A DNA stretch of 64,000 nucleotides, taken from the NCBI RefSeq assembly GCF_000296215.2, contig NZ_CP013949.1:7247501-7311500 (forward strand), given 5' to 3'. The position numbers and the translations under genes were made by a program. Positions 44,835 to 53,039 of this stretch are shown piece after piece. Position 1 is the stretch's first letter, and each line of letters starts with the position of its first letter. This stretch comes from Bradyrhizobium sp. CCGE-LA001 (GTDB lineage: Bacteria > Pseudomonadota > Alphaproteobacteria > Rhizobiales > Xanthobacteraceae). The notes under the pieces were generated by a model. The model saw nothing but the letters and a program-made list of their open reading frames with translations, made no database searches and had not been told where the DNA came from.

Positions 44835-46034
44835 ATGACATCGCGCCCTTCAACGTCTCGTATCTGGCCCCTGTTTGCGCTCAACTTCTTCATGGCCGAC
44901 ATGCAGTCGGGCATCGGGCCTTTCATCGGCGTCTTCCTCCAGGAGCGCGGCTGGGCGCCCGGTCTGATCGGCACTGCGATGACGATCGGCAATGTCGCCG
45001 GCATGCTGGTGACCACGCCGATCGGGGGCTTCATCGATTCCAGCCGCAACAAGCGGATGTGGGTCGTCATTCCCGGCATCTGCGTGGTCTCGGCCTCCGC
45101 GATCATCCTGATCTCGCAAAATTTCTGGGCGGTGACGTTCTCGCAAGTCGCGCAGTCGCTGGCGAGCGCCGCGATCGTGCCGGCAGTCACGGGCATCACG
45201 CTTGGCATTGCCAAGCAGAAGGGCTTCAACGCGCTCAACGGCCGCAACCAGGCGTATAACCACGCCGGCAACATGGTGGGCGCCGCGCTCTCGGGCTATC
45301 TCGGCTACAAGTATGGCTATTTTGCCGTGTTCGCGCTGGCGGCCCTGTTCGGCGCCATCGCGATCGCTTGCGTGCTGATGATTCCCGCCAAGGCGATCGA
45401 CGACCGCGCCGCGCGTGGCTGCAAGGAGGACGATCCCGACAGCGCGCCCGACGCCTTCTCGATGCTGCTCAAACATCGCGCGCTCCTGGTTCTGGCGCTG
45501 GCACTGGCGCTATTCCATCTTGGCAACGCCGCGATCGTGCCACTCTACGGACTTGCCGCAGTGGCCGAGGGACAGGCCAACGGACCGACCTTCGTCGCGA
45601 CCACCGTGGTGATCGCGCAGGGCGTAATGGTCGTGACCTCACTGATCGCGATGAAGGCCGCCAGCAAGCGCAACTACTGGCCGATCATCCTGGTCTCCTT
45701 CATGTTCCTGCCCATCCGCGGCGTGCTCGCCTTCTTCGTCACGGGATGGTGGGGCGTCGTGCCGATGCAGGTGCTCGACGGCATCGGCACCGGGCTTCAG
45801 ACGGTCGCCGTCCCCGGCATGGTCGCTCGCTCGCTCAACGGCACCGGACGCATCAACCTCGGCCAGGGGGCCGTGATCACGGTGCAAGGCGTCGGCGCGA
45901 GCCTCAGCCCTGCGCTCGGCGGCTGGATCGCACAATGGATCGGCTATGGCCCGACCTTCCTGCTGCTCGGCGGCTTCGGGCTCGCCTCCATGGCGCTGTG
46001 GCTGGCCTTCGGAGCGACGGTGAAGAAGTATTGA
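44835..46034 (+). CDS. MFS transporter
   Basis: A 399-residue carrier with about twelve membrane helices. The MFS loop-2 motif appears as GGFIDSSRNKRMW, and the N-terminal half has FMADMQSGIGPFIGVFLQERGWAPGLIGTAMTIGNVAGMLVTTPIGG. The central cytoplasmic loop is charged (DDRAARGCKEDDPDSAPD). No strong ribosome site is visible; the ATG at 44835 gives a normal family N-terminus. Substrate is unknown. Confidence 0.87.
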   Translation: MTSRPSTSRIWPLFALNFFMADMQSGIGPFIGVFLQERGWAPGLIGTAMTIGNVAGMLVTTPIGGFIDSSRNKRMWVVIPGICVVSASAIILISQNFWAVTFSQVAQSLASAAIVPAVTGITLGIAKQKGFNALNGRNQAYNHAGNMVGAALSGYLGYKYGYFAVFALAALFGAIAIACVLMIPAKAIDDRAARGCKEDDPDSAPDAFSMLLKHRALLVLALALALFHLGNAAIVPLYGLAAVAEGQANGPTFVATTVVIAQGVMVVTSLIAMKAASKRNYWPIILVSFMFLPIRGVLAFFVTGWWGVVPMQVLDGIGTGLQTVAVPGMVARSLNGTGRINLGQGAVITVQGVGASLSPALGGWIAQWIGYGPTFLLLGGFGLASMALWLAFGATVKKY

Positions 46035-46055
46035 GCTTCACCGCGGGCGCCCGCG

Positions 46056-46877
46056 TCACGGCGCAAATTGCCGGTTCAGGCCGATCCTGAACGTGTGCAG
46101 CTCGATGTCGCCGGCCGGCAGGCGGGTCCCGGGCATGGACAGAGAGAGCTGGCGCCCGAGGTTGAGATACAGATACTCCGCCTTGAGCGACCAGCGCGGC
46201 ACGAACGACCATTCAGCGCCGCCGCCGACCGCATATCCGACATTGTAGCCGCTTGCCGAGGCGCGGCCGTCCAATGCGCCGGGAAATCCCGCGATGATCA
46301 GGTTGTTGGTCAGGCGTGCATGGCTGCTGTCGAGGCTCGCCTTGACGTGCGCCCAGGCGAGACCGCCCGTCGCATAGAGCAGCCAATTGTCGCTGGCATA
46401 ACCCAGGCGGCCGCGCAGCGTGCCGAGATAATCGATGTCCTGGGTCACCGTCACGGTGCCGGTGTAATTGTCGAAATCGCCGACGAGGAAAACGGGTCGC
46501 AGCGCATAAGAGCCCGATGCCCGCCCGCCAATCCCGGAGACGCTGACGTCGGCTTCGACACCGGCGACCAGATGGCCGGCCTGCCAATTGTAGCCGGCCT
46601 GCAATCCGCCCAACCCACCGGACTGATCGACACCGAGCGTGAACGGTGCAGATGCCGTCGACGTCGCATTGTTGACGCCGGGAAACAGCGCCAGAAGTGC
46701 GCCGGGGTCGACGGACGCAGCATTGCCATCGCCGGTGCCATAACCGGCATGAACACCCGCGTAGAAACCGACCCAGCTGAAGACGGGAGCGGTATCGCCG
46801 GCCGTCGCAGGGGCGGCGGTCGCCGCCCCACAGCCAAGTGCCAGAATAGCCAGCAAACCCCTCGCACGGCGTGTCAT
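46056..46877 (-). CDS. Omp25/RopB-like outer membrane beta-barrel protein
   Basis: A 273-residue porin-like protein. After a signal peptide (MTRRARGLLAILALGCGAATAAPATA) the mature part reads PVFSWVGFYAGVHAGYGTGDG, GLQAGYNWQAGHLVAGVEADVSVSG, LRGRLGYASDNWLLYATGGLAWAHVKAS and ends KAEYLYLNLG..ELHTFRIGLNRQFAP, an aromatic-ending beta-strand. This is the eight-stranded OMP_b-brl family common in rhizobia. ATG at 46877 is preferred; an ATG ten codons earlier is also in frame. It converges on the MFS gene. Confidence 0.88.
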   Translation of the reverse strand: MTRRARGLLAILALGCGAATAAPATAGDTAPVFSWVGFYAGVHAGYGTGDGNAASVDPGALLALFPGVNNATSTASAPFTLGVDQSGGLGGLQAGYNWQAGHLVAGVEADVSVSGIGGRASGSYALRPVFLVGDFDNYTGTVTVTQDIDYLGTLRGRLGYASDNWLLYATGGLAWAHVKASLDSSHARLTNNLIIAGFPGALDGRASASGYNVGYAVGGGAEWSFVPRWSLKAEYLYLNLGRQLSLSMPGTRLPAGDIELHTFRIGLNRQFAP

Positions 46878-47179
46878 CGAGTCATTTCCTTCCAATCGGC
46901 CAGTCATTGCGAGCGGGACAATAGGCAAGGAGGCAGTCGCGGATCGTGGGGAGCGGCGAAGCGTTGGATGGACTGACGTGAAAACCGCCAAATCGGCTAT
47001 CGTTTGTTGCGATCCGGGCACACTACGCCGAAGCCTGGCTGCGGCACCTGGTCACTGGCTCAGCGCGTAGTTGCGAGTGGCTTTTCGCGCAATCCCGCGT
47101 TTTTCTGGTTGCCGCACCGCGGTGCGACGACGAGGATGCAACCCGCACCAAATCGCCAGCGCATGTTTTCCAGCGATCG
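46878..47179. other. Divergent intergenic region without a recognised gene
   Basis: This 302 bp spacer separates the OMP and AraC genes and should contain both promoters. I see no strong dyad or further gene in it. Confidence 0.4.
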
Positions 47180-48130
47180 ATGACCCAGCCGCAACTTTCA
47201 TTCGATGGCGATCCGAACGGTCCGGCCTATGAAGAATGGCGCGAGCAGTTCTGCCGTCGGGTGGCGAACGTTGATTTCGTGCCGGTCGGCGAAGGGCGCG
47301 TTCACCGGACCATTGCGCCGGCCATTATTCCTCGCATCAGGCTTTCGGCCTCGTTCGGCACGCCGATGTCTTTCGTGTCGCTGGGGACGAACGACGAATT
47401 GATCATTACGATGTCGCCCAATTCGGCCTTGAGCGGGGCCATGGGCAAACGTCCGCTGGAGGTCGCCGCCGGCGACATCACCATCGGCGATCCCTCGATC
47501 AAGGGCGCCTGCATCACCCAGATCAAGCACGGCAATTTCCAGACCGCGCTGCTGCCGCGCAAGGCGCTGCTGCGCGCGTGCCCGAATGCCGAGGACCTGA
47601 TCGCGCAGTCGATCCCCGGAGCCAATGCGATCACGTCGATGTTCCTGCGATATTACGATCTCGCGCATGCTCATGCGGACAAGCTCGCGCCCGCAGAGCT
47701 CGATGCCGTCTCGCAACATCTGTTCGACCTCGCCGTGCTGATGATCGGGGCGCGCGGCGATGTCGCCGACGAGGCGCGGCTGCGCGGCCTTGCGGCGGCG
47801 CGTTTCCAAACGCTGAAATCAGACATTCTGGCGCAGCTGGACAGTCCCGCACTGTCGCTCACCGATCTTGCCGCCGCACATCGGATCAGCCCGCGCACCA
47901 TCCAATTGCTGTTCGAGCAGGCCGGCATCACCTATAGCGGCTTCGTGCTGGAGCAACGCCTGCTGCGCGCCGAGCGTCTGCTTCGAAATCCCGCCATGCG
48001 CACGCGCAAGATCATCGAGATCGCGCATCTGGCGGGCTTCCACGACGTGTCCTACTTCCACCGTGTGTTTCGCCGCCGCTTCGGGCAGACGCCTGATGAC
48101 ATCCGGAAGCTGGCCGGCGACGCCGGCTAG
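47180..48130 (+). CDS. AraC-family transcriptional regulator
   Basis: A 316-residue regulator. The N-terminal region is of the AraC-binding-like type (about 1-200). The C-terminal double HTH (LTDLAAAHRISPRTIQLLFEQAGITYSGFVLEQRLLRAERLLRNPAMRTRKIIEIAHLAGFHDVSYFHRVFRRRFGQTPDDIR) matches the family. It converges on the MDR gene with a four-base overlap, and is divergent from an OMP gene, which it may control. Confidence 0.9.
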   Translation: MTQPQLSFDGDPNGPAYEEWREQFCRRVANVDFVPVGEGRVHRTIAPAIIPRIRLSASFGTPMSFVSLGTNDELIITMSPNSALSGAMGKRPLEVAAGDITIGDPSIKGACITQIKHGNFQTALLPRKALLRACPNAEDLIAQSIPGANAITSMFLRYYDLAHAHADKLAPAELDAVSQHLFDLAVLMIGARGDVADEARLRGLAAARFQTLKSDILAQLDSPALSLTDLAAAHRISPRTIQLLFEQAGITYSGFVLEQRLLRAERLLRNPAMRTRKIIEIAHLAGFHDVSYFHRVFRRRFGQTPDDIRKLAGDAG

Positions 48131-49134
48131 CCAAACTCGACCACGATCTTCCCGAAATGGCCACCGTTCTGCATCAGGCGCAATGCATCCGGCACGGCGT
48201 CGAAGCCGAAGGCGCGGTCGATCACGGGCCTCATCGCGTTGCGCCCGATCGCAGCGGTCATGGCCTCGAACATGCGGCGGCTGCCGACAGAGAGTCCGAT
48301 GACGTGCAGGTTCTTGGCGAACAGGCTCGAGATCGCGATCTGCTGCGAGACGCCCGTGAGGATGCCGATCACCAAGATGGTACCGCCGACGCGCGCTGCC
48401 TCCAGTGATTGCGCGAACGTGTCCTTGCCGCCGACCTCGACGATATGATCGACGCCGCTGCCGGTCCACGCCGCCGCGGCCTTGCCCCACTCCGGAACCG
48501 ACCGATAATTGATGGTGTGGTCGGCACCTAACGCCCTGGCGCGTTCGAGCTTCTCGTCGCTCGACGAGGTCACGATCACGCTTGCGCCGGCGAGCTTTGC
48601 AAATTGCAGAGCGAAGATCGACACGCCGCCTGTGCCCTGCACCAGCACGGTGTCGCCGGGCTGTACCTTTGCGTGTTCGAACAACGCACGCCAGGCCGTG
48701 AGGCCGGCGCAGGGTAGCGTTGCGGCCTCCTGGAACGACAGATGCGACGGAATGTGGCTGACGCCCTCGGTGTCGAGCACCATCACCTCCTGCAGGACGC
48801 CCGGCCGCGTGCCGCCGAGCGCGTAGCGGCGAGCGGCTGCCGAAACTTCCCCATCGATCCAGGATTGGAAGAACATCGGACAGACGCGGTCGCCGACGGC
48901 AACACGGGTTACGCCCTCACCCACGGCAATCACTTCACCCGCGCCATCCGAGAACGGAATGAGCGGCAACCTGGAAACACCGCCCTTGCCCTGCACGGTC
49001 AGCAGGTCGCGGTAGTTCAGCGATGCTGCCTTCATCCGCACGGAGACCTGGCCCGGGGCAGGCGTCGGCTCCGGCAGATCGGCCAGCTCCATCCCTTCGA
49101 TCGACCAGTCACGCGCCACCTGCCAGGCTTTCAT
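48127..49134 (-). CDS. Zinc-type MDR alcohol dehydrogenase / quinone oxidoreductase
   Basis: A 335-residue medium-chain dehydrogenase/reductase. The N-terminal GroES-like domain (SLNYRDLLTVQGKGG..PLIPFSDGAGEVIAVGEGVTRVAVGDRV) lacks the catalytic Cys-His set of classic zinc ADHs, as in the quinone oxidoreductase branch. The nucleotide-binding motif is VQGTGGVSIFALQFAKLAGASVIVTSSSDEKLERARALGADHTINY. It is 15 bp downstream of an acyl-CoA synthetase, so likely part of the same GntR-linked operon. Confidence 0.88.
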   Translation of the reverse strand: MKAWQVARDWSIEGMELADLPEPTPAPGQVSVRMKAASLNYRDLLTVQGKGGVSRLPLIPFSDGAGEVIAVGEGVTRVAVGDRVCPMFFQSWIDGEVSAAARRYALGGTRPGVLQEVMVLDTEGVSHIPSHLSFQEAATLPCAGLTAWRALFEHAKVQPGDTVLVQGTGGVSIFALQFAKLAGASVIVTSSSDEKLERARALGADHTINYRSVPEWGKAAAAWTGSGVDHIVEVGGKDTFAQSLEAARVGGTILVIGILTGVSQQIAISSLFAKNLHVIGLSVGSRRMFEAMTAAIGRNAMRPVIDRAFGFDAVPDALRLMQNGGHFGKIVVEFG

Positions 49135-49149
49135 GGCAATCGCTCCGTT

Positions 49150-50763
49150 TCAGGTACCAAAATTTGTCTGGATCGCCTTGTCGAGCGTCTCGCCGCCGAC
49201 GAAGCGCTGGCGCAGCTCGCGCTTGAGGAGCTTGCCGCTCGGATTCTTCGGCAGGCTATCGACGAAGATGACGCGCTTCGGCACCTTGAAATGTGCCATC
49301 TGACCGGCGCAATGCTTGATGACTGTTTCTTCGTCCAGCGCCTCGCCGCTCTTGATCACGACGATCGCGGTCACCGCCTCGATCCAGCGCGGATCAGGCA
49401 GGCCCACGACTGCGACCTCGGAGACGGCGGGGATGCGGTAGACCATCTCCTCGACTTCGCGGCTGGCGACGTTCTCGCCGCCGGTCTTGATCATGTCCTT
49501 GACGCGGTCGACCACGGTGATGTGGCCCTCGTCATCGACCGTGGCGAGATCGCCGGAATGAAACCAGCCGCCGGCAAACGCCGCCGCCGTCTTCACGGAA
49601 TCGTTGTAGTAGCCGGACAACAGATGCGGCGAGCGGTGCACGATCTCGCCGACCTCGCCGACCTTCACGTCTTCCATGGACGTATTGACCACCCGCGTCT
49701 CGACATTGAGCACCGGCTTGCCGGCGGAGCCGGCCTTGCGCAGCTGGTCTTCGGGCCGCAGCACGGTCGCGAGCGGCGCGATCTCGGTCTGGCCGTAGAA
49801 ATTCCAGAACTTGACGTTGGGCAGGCGGCGCTGGAGCTCGAGCAGCACCTCCACCGGCATGATCGAAGCGCCGTAATAGCCCTTCTGGAGTGTCGATAGA
49901 TCGGTCTTGTCGAAGTTCGGCGAGCGCAGCATCGCGATCCAGATCGTCGGCGGCGCGAAGAACGAGGTGATCTTGTGGGCCTGGATCAACGCCAGGATGT
50001 TGTCCGCGGTCGGCTTGCCCGTGATGACGCCGGAGGCGCCGAGATAAACCTGCGGCCCCAGGAACACGTCGAGCTGGGCGCAATGATACAGCGGCAGCGC
50101 GTGCAGGAATTTGTCCTCCACGCTCATGCCGCCGTCAATGATGCAGCTGACATACTGCCACATCACGGCTTCATGGGTCAGCATCGCGCCCTTGGGCAGC
50201 GACTCCGTGCCACTGGTATAGACGATCTGCGCGAGATCTCGGCTGTCGACCGACGCCTCAAGGAACGAGCCGTCGGCATGCAGGAGATCGTCGAAGGTGG
50301 TGAGGCCCGCAGGCGCCGTCGCCGGATCCTCGCCCGGCAGCCAGATCATCTTCTCGACGGCGCAATCCTTGGCGCTGGCCGCGCGCGCCGGCTCGACGAA
50401 ATCGGGGCCGGTCGCGAGCAGCTTTGCGCCGGAGCTCTTCAGGATGAAATTGATCTCGTCCGGATTGAGCATGAAGTTGATCGGCACCAGGACCGCGCCG
50501 ATTCGCGCCAGCGCGAAACGCAGTGCCGCGAAGGCATGCGAGTTGCGCGACAGCACCGCGAGACGGTCGCCCTTCTTGACACCGAGGCCGAGGAGACCGC
50601 GACCGAGGCGATTGCAGATCGCGTCCATCTCGGCAAAGCTCCAGCTCACACCGCCGCAGCTCACCGCAAGCTTGTTCGGCTCACGCGCCGCCGAACGGCG
50701 CAAGAGATCGCCGATGGAATGCTCGCGTGCCTTCGCAATGATGGCTGCGGTGTCGCCGGTCAT
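49150..50763 (-). CDS. Fatty-acyl-CoA synthetase (ANL superfamily)
   Basis: A 537-residue AMP-forming ligase. The P-loop is QIVYTSGTESLPKGAMLTH (about 175-193), the hinge region is WFHSGDLATVDDEGHITVVDRVKDMIKTGGENVASREVE, and the catalytic lysine lies in NPSGKLLKRELR near the C-terminus. It activates a carboxylic acid with CoA. It is flanked by a GntR regulator upstream and an MDR oxidoreductase downstream on the same strand. Substrate likely the acid imported by the divergent binding-protein system. Confidence 0.9.
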   Translation of the reverse strand: MTGDTAAIIAKAREHSIGDLLRRSAAREPNKLAVSCGGVSWSFAEMDAICNRLGRGLLGLGVKKGDRLAVLSRNSHAFAALRFALARIGAVLVPINFMLNPDEINFILKSSGAKLLATGPDFVEPARAASAKDCAVEKMIWLPGEDPATAPAGLTTFDDLLHADGSFLEASVDSRDLAQIVYTSGTESLPKGAMLTHEAVMWQYVSCIIDGGMSVEDKFLHALPLYHCAQLDVFLGPQVYLGASGVITGKPTADNILALIQAHKITSFFAPPTIWIAMLRSPNFDKTDLSTLQKGYYGASIMPVEVLLELQRRLPNVKFWNFYGQTEIAPLATVLRPEDQLRKAGSAGKPVLNVETRVVNTSMEDVKVGEVGEIVHRSPHLLSGYYNDSVKTAAAFAGGWFHSGDLATVDDEGHITVVDRVKDMIKTGGENVASREVEEMVYRIPAVSEVAVVGLPDPRWIEAVTAIVVIKSGEALDEETVIKHCAGQMAHFKVPKRVIFVDSLPKNPSGKLLKRELRQRFVGGETLDKAIQTNFGT

Positions 50764-50830
50764 GTGTTCCTCCGTCTAACGTCTTTGTTTGCGGGATTTC
50801 TTGATCGAAATCTTGCGTCTTGTTTTTGCG

Positions 50831-51598
50831 CTATCTGCGCCGGGCCGCCTGGGCGTGCTCCATGTACATGTGCTCGACCGAGCGATCGAGCGAGGCGATC
50901 TTCTCGAAGCCGCGCCGCCAGTCCTGCAAGTGCCGGCGCGTCCACAGCACGCCGGCCTCGCGGTCGCGGCGGCGGATCGCATCGATCAGATGGCGGTGCG
51001 CCGCGACGAGGCGCGGGCCACCTTCGGCAACGCCGCTCACGATCATCTCGGTGGTCGGATAGAACAATTGCGCGGCCGGCTCGCGCGCGAGCTGGAGCAC
51101 ACGGTTCTGCGAGGCTTTTGCGACCAGCACGTGGAATTCGGCGTCGCATTCGGCGAGCATCGCGGGATCGCCGACCACCGCCTCGCTACGCGCGAGATTG
51201 GCCGCGAGCTCGGCGATGTTTTCCTCCGTCGCGCGCTCCACCGCGCCTTCGATGCTCGCGACTTCGAGCGTCATCGAGGCCTCGTAGAGCTCGCGAAAGG
51301 TGACCTCATGCAGGACCAGGGCGCGGCTGAGCCGGCTCGCCAGCTTGCTGTAGCGCGGCAGGCAGGCATGCAGTCGGCGTGAAGAATCGCGGCGGATCAG
51401 ACCGCCTTCCTCCAGCACGCGGATGCCCTCGCGGATGGTCGAGCGGTTGACGCCGAACTGGCGGACGAGATCGTGCTCGGTGCCGATGGGGTCGCCCGGC
51501 TTGATGCGGCCATTGACGATCTCGCGTTCGATGGCGTCGGCGACCTTCTGATAGGCCGGCGCGACATCGATCGGACGAAACAGCGGCGCGACAGGCAA
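50831..51598 (-). CDS. GntR-family (FadR-type) transcriptional regulator
   Basis: A 255-residue regulator. The winged helix (about 12-75: PAYQKVADAIEREIVNGRIKPGDPIGTEHDLVRQFGVNRSTIREGIRVLEEGGLIRRD) is followed by an FCD ligand domain (SEAVVGDPAMLAECDAEFHVLVAKASQNRVL, with acidic/His metal-type positions, then AAHRHLIDAIRRRD). The start is taken as TTG at 51598, five bases after GGAGG; a TTG at 51610 would overlap that site. Two identical TTGTCGGACAA dyads lie upstream. It probably represses itself, the ligase and the divergent binding protein. Confidence 0.88.
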   Translation of the reverse strand: MPVAPLFRPIDVAPAYQKVADAIEREIVNGRIKPGDPIGTEHDLVRQFGVNRSTIREGIRVLEEGGLIRRDSSRRLHACLPRYSKLASRLSRALVLHEVTFRELYEASMTLEVASIEGAVERATEENIAELAANLARSEAVVGDPAMLAECDAEFHVLVAKASQNRVLQLAREPAAQLFYPTTEMIVSGVAEGGPRLVAAHRHLIDAIRRRDREAGVLWTRRHLQDWRRGFEKIASLDRSVEHMYMEHAQAARRR

Positions 51599-51616
51599 GA
51601 CGGCCTCCAATGTCGA

Positions 51617-51627
51617 TTGTCGGACAA
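51617..51627. promoter_or_regulatory. GntR operator copy 1 (TTGTCGGACAA)
   Basis: An 11-bp dyad 19 bp upstream of the GntR start codon. It is repeated 98 bp away at 51715, next to the binding-protein gene. FadR-type regulators bind such short dyads. Confidence 0.75.
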
Positions 51628-51714
51628 ACTATATTGGGTCGCCAAGGGTGCGTCAAACTACATCACGCAAGCTGCATCCTGGATAAATTGACTCCGCGGA
51701 TAGCTGCTTCTAAC

Positions 51715-51727
51715 TTTGTCGGACAAA
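51715..51727. promoter_or_regulatory. GntR operator copy 2 (TTTGTCGGACAAA)
   Basis: A 13-bp dyad with the same 11-bp core as copy 1, 37 bp upstream of the divergent binding-protein start codon. Confidence 0.75.
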
Positions 51728-51763
51728 GGGACAGGATAGTCCCATGCAAGAGGAAACGTACTT

Positions 51764-52969
51764 ATGAGACCTATCGCGACACTCATGTCTGCGGCCGGCC
51801 TGCTGTCGGCTGCCCTGATCTCTCCCGTCTTCGCCCAGCAGGCACCGCTCAAGATCGGCGTGCTCTCCGATTTCTCCTCCGTCTATTCCGACATCGGCGG
51901 CATGGGGAATGTTGAGGCCACGAAAATGGCGATCGAGGATTTCGGCGGGCAGATGTTCGGCAAGCCGATCGACATGATCAGTGCCGACGTGCTCAACAAG
52001 CCCGATGTCGCCTCCACCATCGCGCGCAAATGGTGGGAGACCGAGGGCGTCGACATGATCATCGACCTTCCGACCTCGGCGACCGCGCTCGCGGTGATGG
52101 AGCTGTCGAAGCAGTACGAGAAGATCATGATCGTGACGGATGCGGCGAGCTCCGACATCACCGGAAAATCCTGCTCGCCCTACACCGCGCATTGGACCTA
52201 CGACACCTACTCTAATGCGCAGACTGTCGGCAGCGCCATCGTCAAGAATGGCGGCGATAGCTGGTATTTCCTCACCGCGGACTACGTGTTCGGCCATTCC
52301 ATCGAGCGCGACACCGGCGACGTGGTGAAGAAGGCGGGCGGCAAGGTGCTCGGCAGCGTCAAGCATCCGCTCAATACGGCCGACTTCTCGTCGTTCCTGC
52401 TCCAGGCCCAGGCTTCCAAGGCCAAGATCATCGGGCTCGCCAATGGCGGCGGCGACACCATCAACGCGATAAAGCAGGCCGGCGAGTTCGGCATCGTCGC
52501 CGGCGGCCAGAACCTCGCCGCGATCGTGATGTTCATCTCCGACGTGCACAGCCTGGGCCTCAAGCTTGCGCAAGGGCTGATCGTCACCGAAGCCTATTAC
52601 TGGGACCTCAACGACAGGACCCGCGCCTTCGGCAAGCGCTTCATGGAGCGGGTCAAGCGGATGCCCACGATGAACCAGGCCGCGACCTACAGTGCAACGC
52701 TGCATTATCTCAAAGCCGTGCAGGCCGCCGGCACCAAGGACACCAAGACCGTGATGGCCAAGATGCGCGAGCTGCCGGTGCGCGATGCCTTCACCGACAA
52801 TGGCGTCCTGCGTGAGGACGGCCGCATGGTGCACAGCATGTACCTGTTCCAGGTGAAGAAGCCGGAGGAGTCGAAAGGACCGTGGGATTATTACAAGCTG
52901 CTCGCGGAAGTACCCGGCGACCAGGCGTTCCGCCCGCTGAAGGACGGCGGCTGTCCGCTGGTGAAGTGA
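51764..52969 (+). CDS. Liv-type solute-binding protein, GntR-linked
   Basis: A 401-residue periplasmic binding protein. The signal peptide (MRPIATLMSAAGLLSAALISPVFA) is cleaved before QQAPLKIGVLSDFSSVYSDIGGMGNVEATKMAIEDFGG. Further motifs are GHSIERDTGDVVKKAGGKVLG and NGVLREDGRMVHSMYLFQVKKP. It has no permease beside it and is divergent from the GntR regulator across the twin operators. It would feed a Liv importer encoded elsewhere; the ligase at 49150 suggests a carboxylic acid ligand. Confidence 0.9.
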   Translation: MRPIATLMSAAGLLSAALISPVFAQQAPLKIGVLSDFSSVYSDIGGMGNVEATKMAIEDFGGQMFGKPIDMISADVLNKPDVASTIARKWWETEGVDMIIDLPTSATALAVMELSKQYEKIMIVTDAASSDITGKSCSPYTAHWTYDTYSNAQTVGSAIVKNGGDSWYFLTADYVFGHSIERDTGDVVKKAGGKVLGSVKHPLNTADFSSFLLQAQASKAKIIGLANGGGDTINAIKQAGEFGIVAGGQNLAAIVMFISDVHSLGLKLAQGLIVTEAYYWDLNDRTRAFGKRFMERVKRMPTMNQAATYSATLHYLKAVQAAGTKDTKTVMAKMRELPVRDAFTDNGVLREDGRMVHSMYLFQVKKPEESKGPWDYYKLLAEVPGDQAFRPLKDGGCPLVK

Positions 52970-52975
52970 GGCTCA

Positions 52976-53006
52976 CAGGCGCGCGCGGCACGGCCGCGCG
53001 CGCCTG
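52976..53006. terminator. GC-rich hairpin between convergent genes
   Basis: CAGGCGCGCGCGGC and GCCGCGCGCGCCTG pair over 14 bp around an ACG loop. It has no T-tract, but its place between two convergent stops suggests a bidirectional termination or end-protection structure. Confidence 0.55.
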
Positions 53007-53039
53007 AACTGCCCGCAGCCGAGTGGCTCCAGCCGACCG

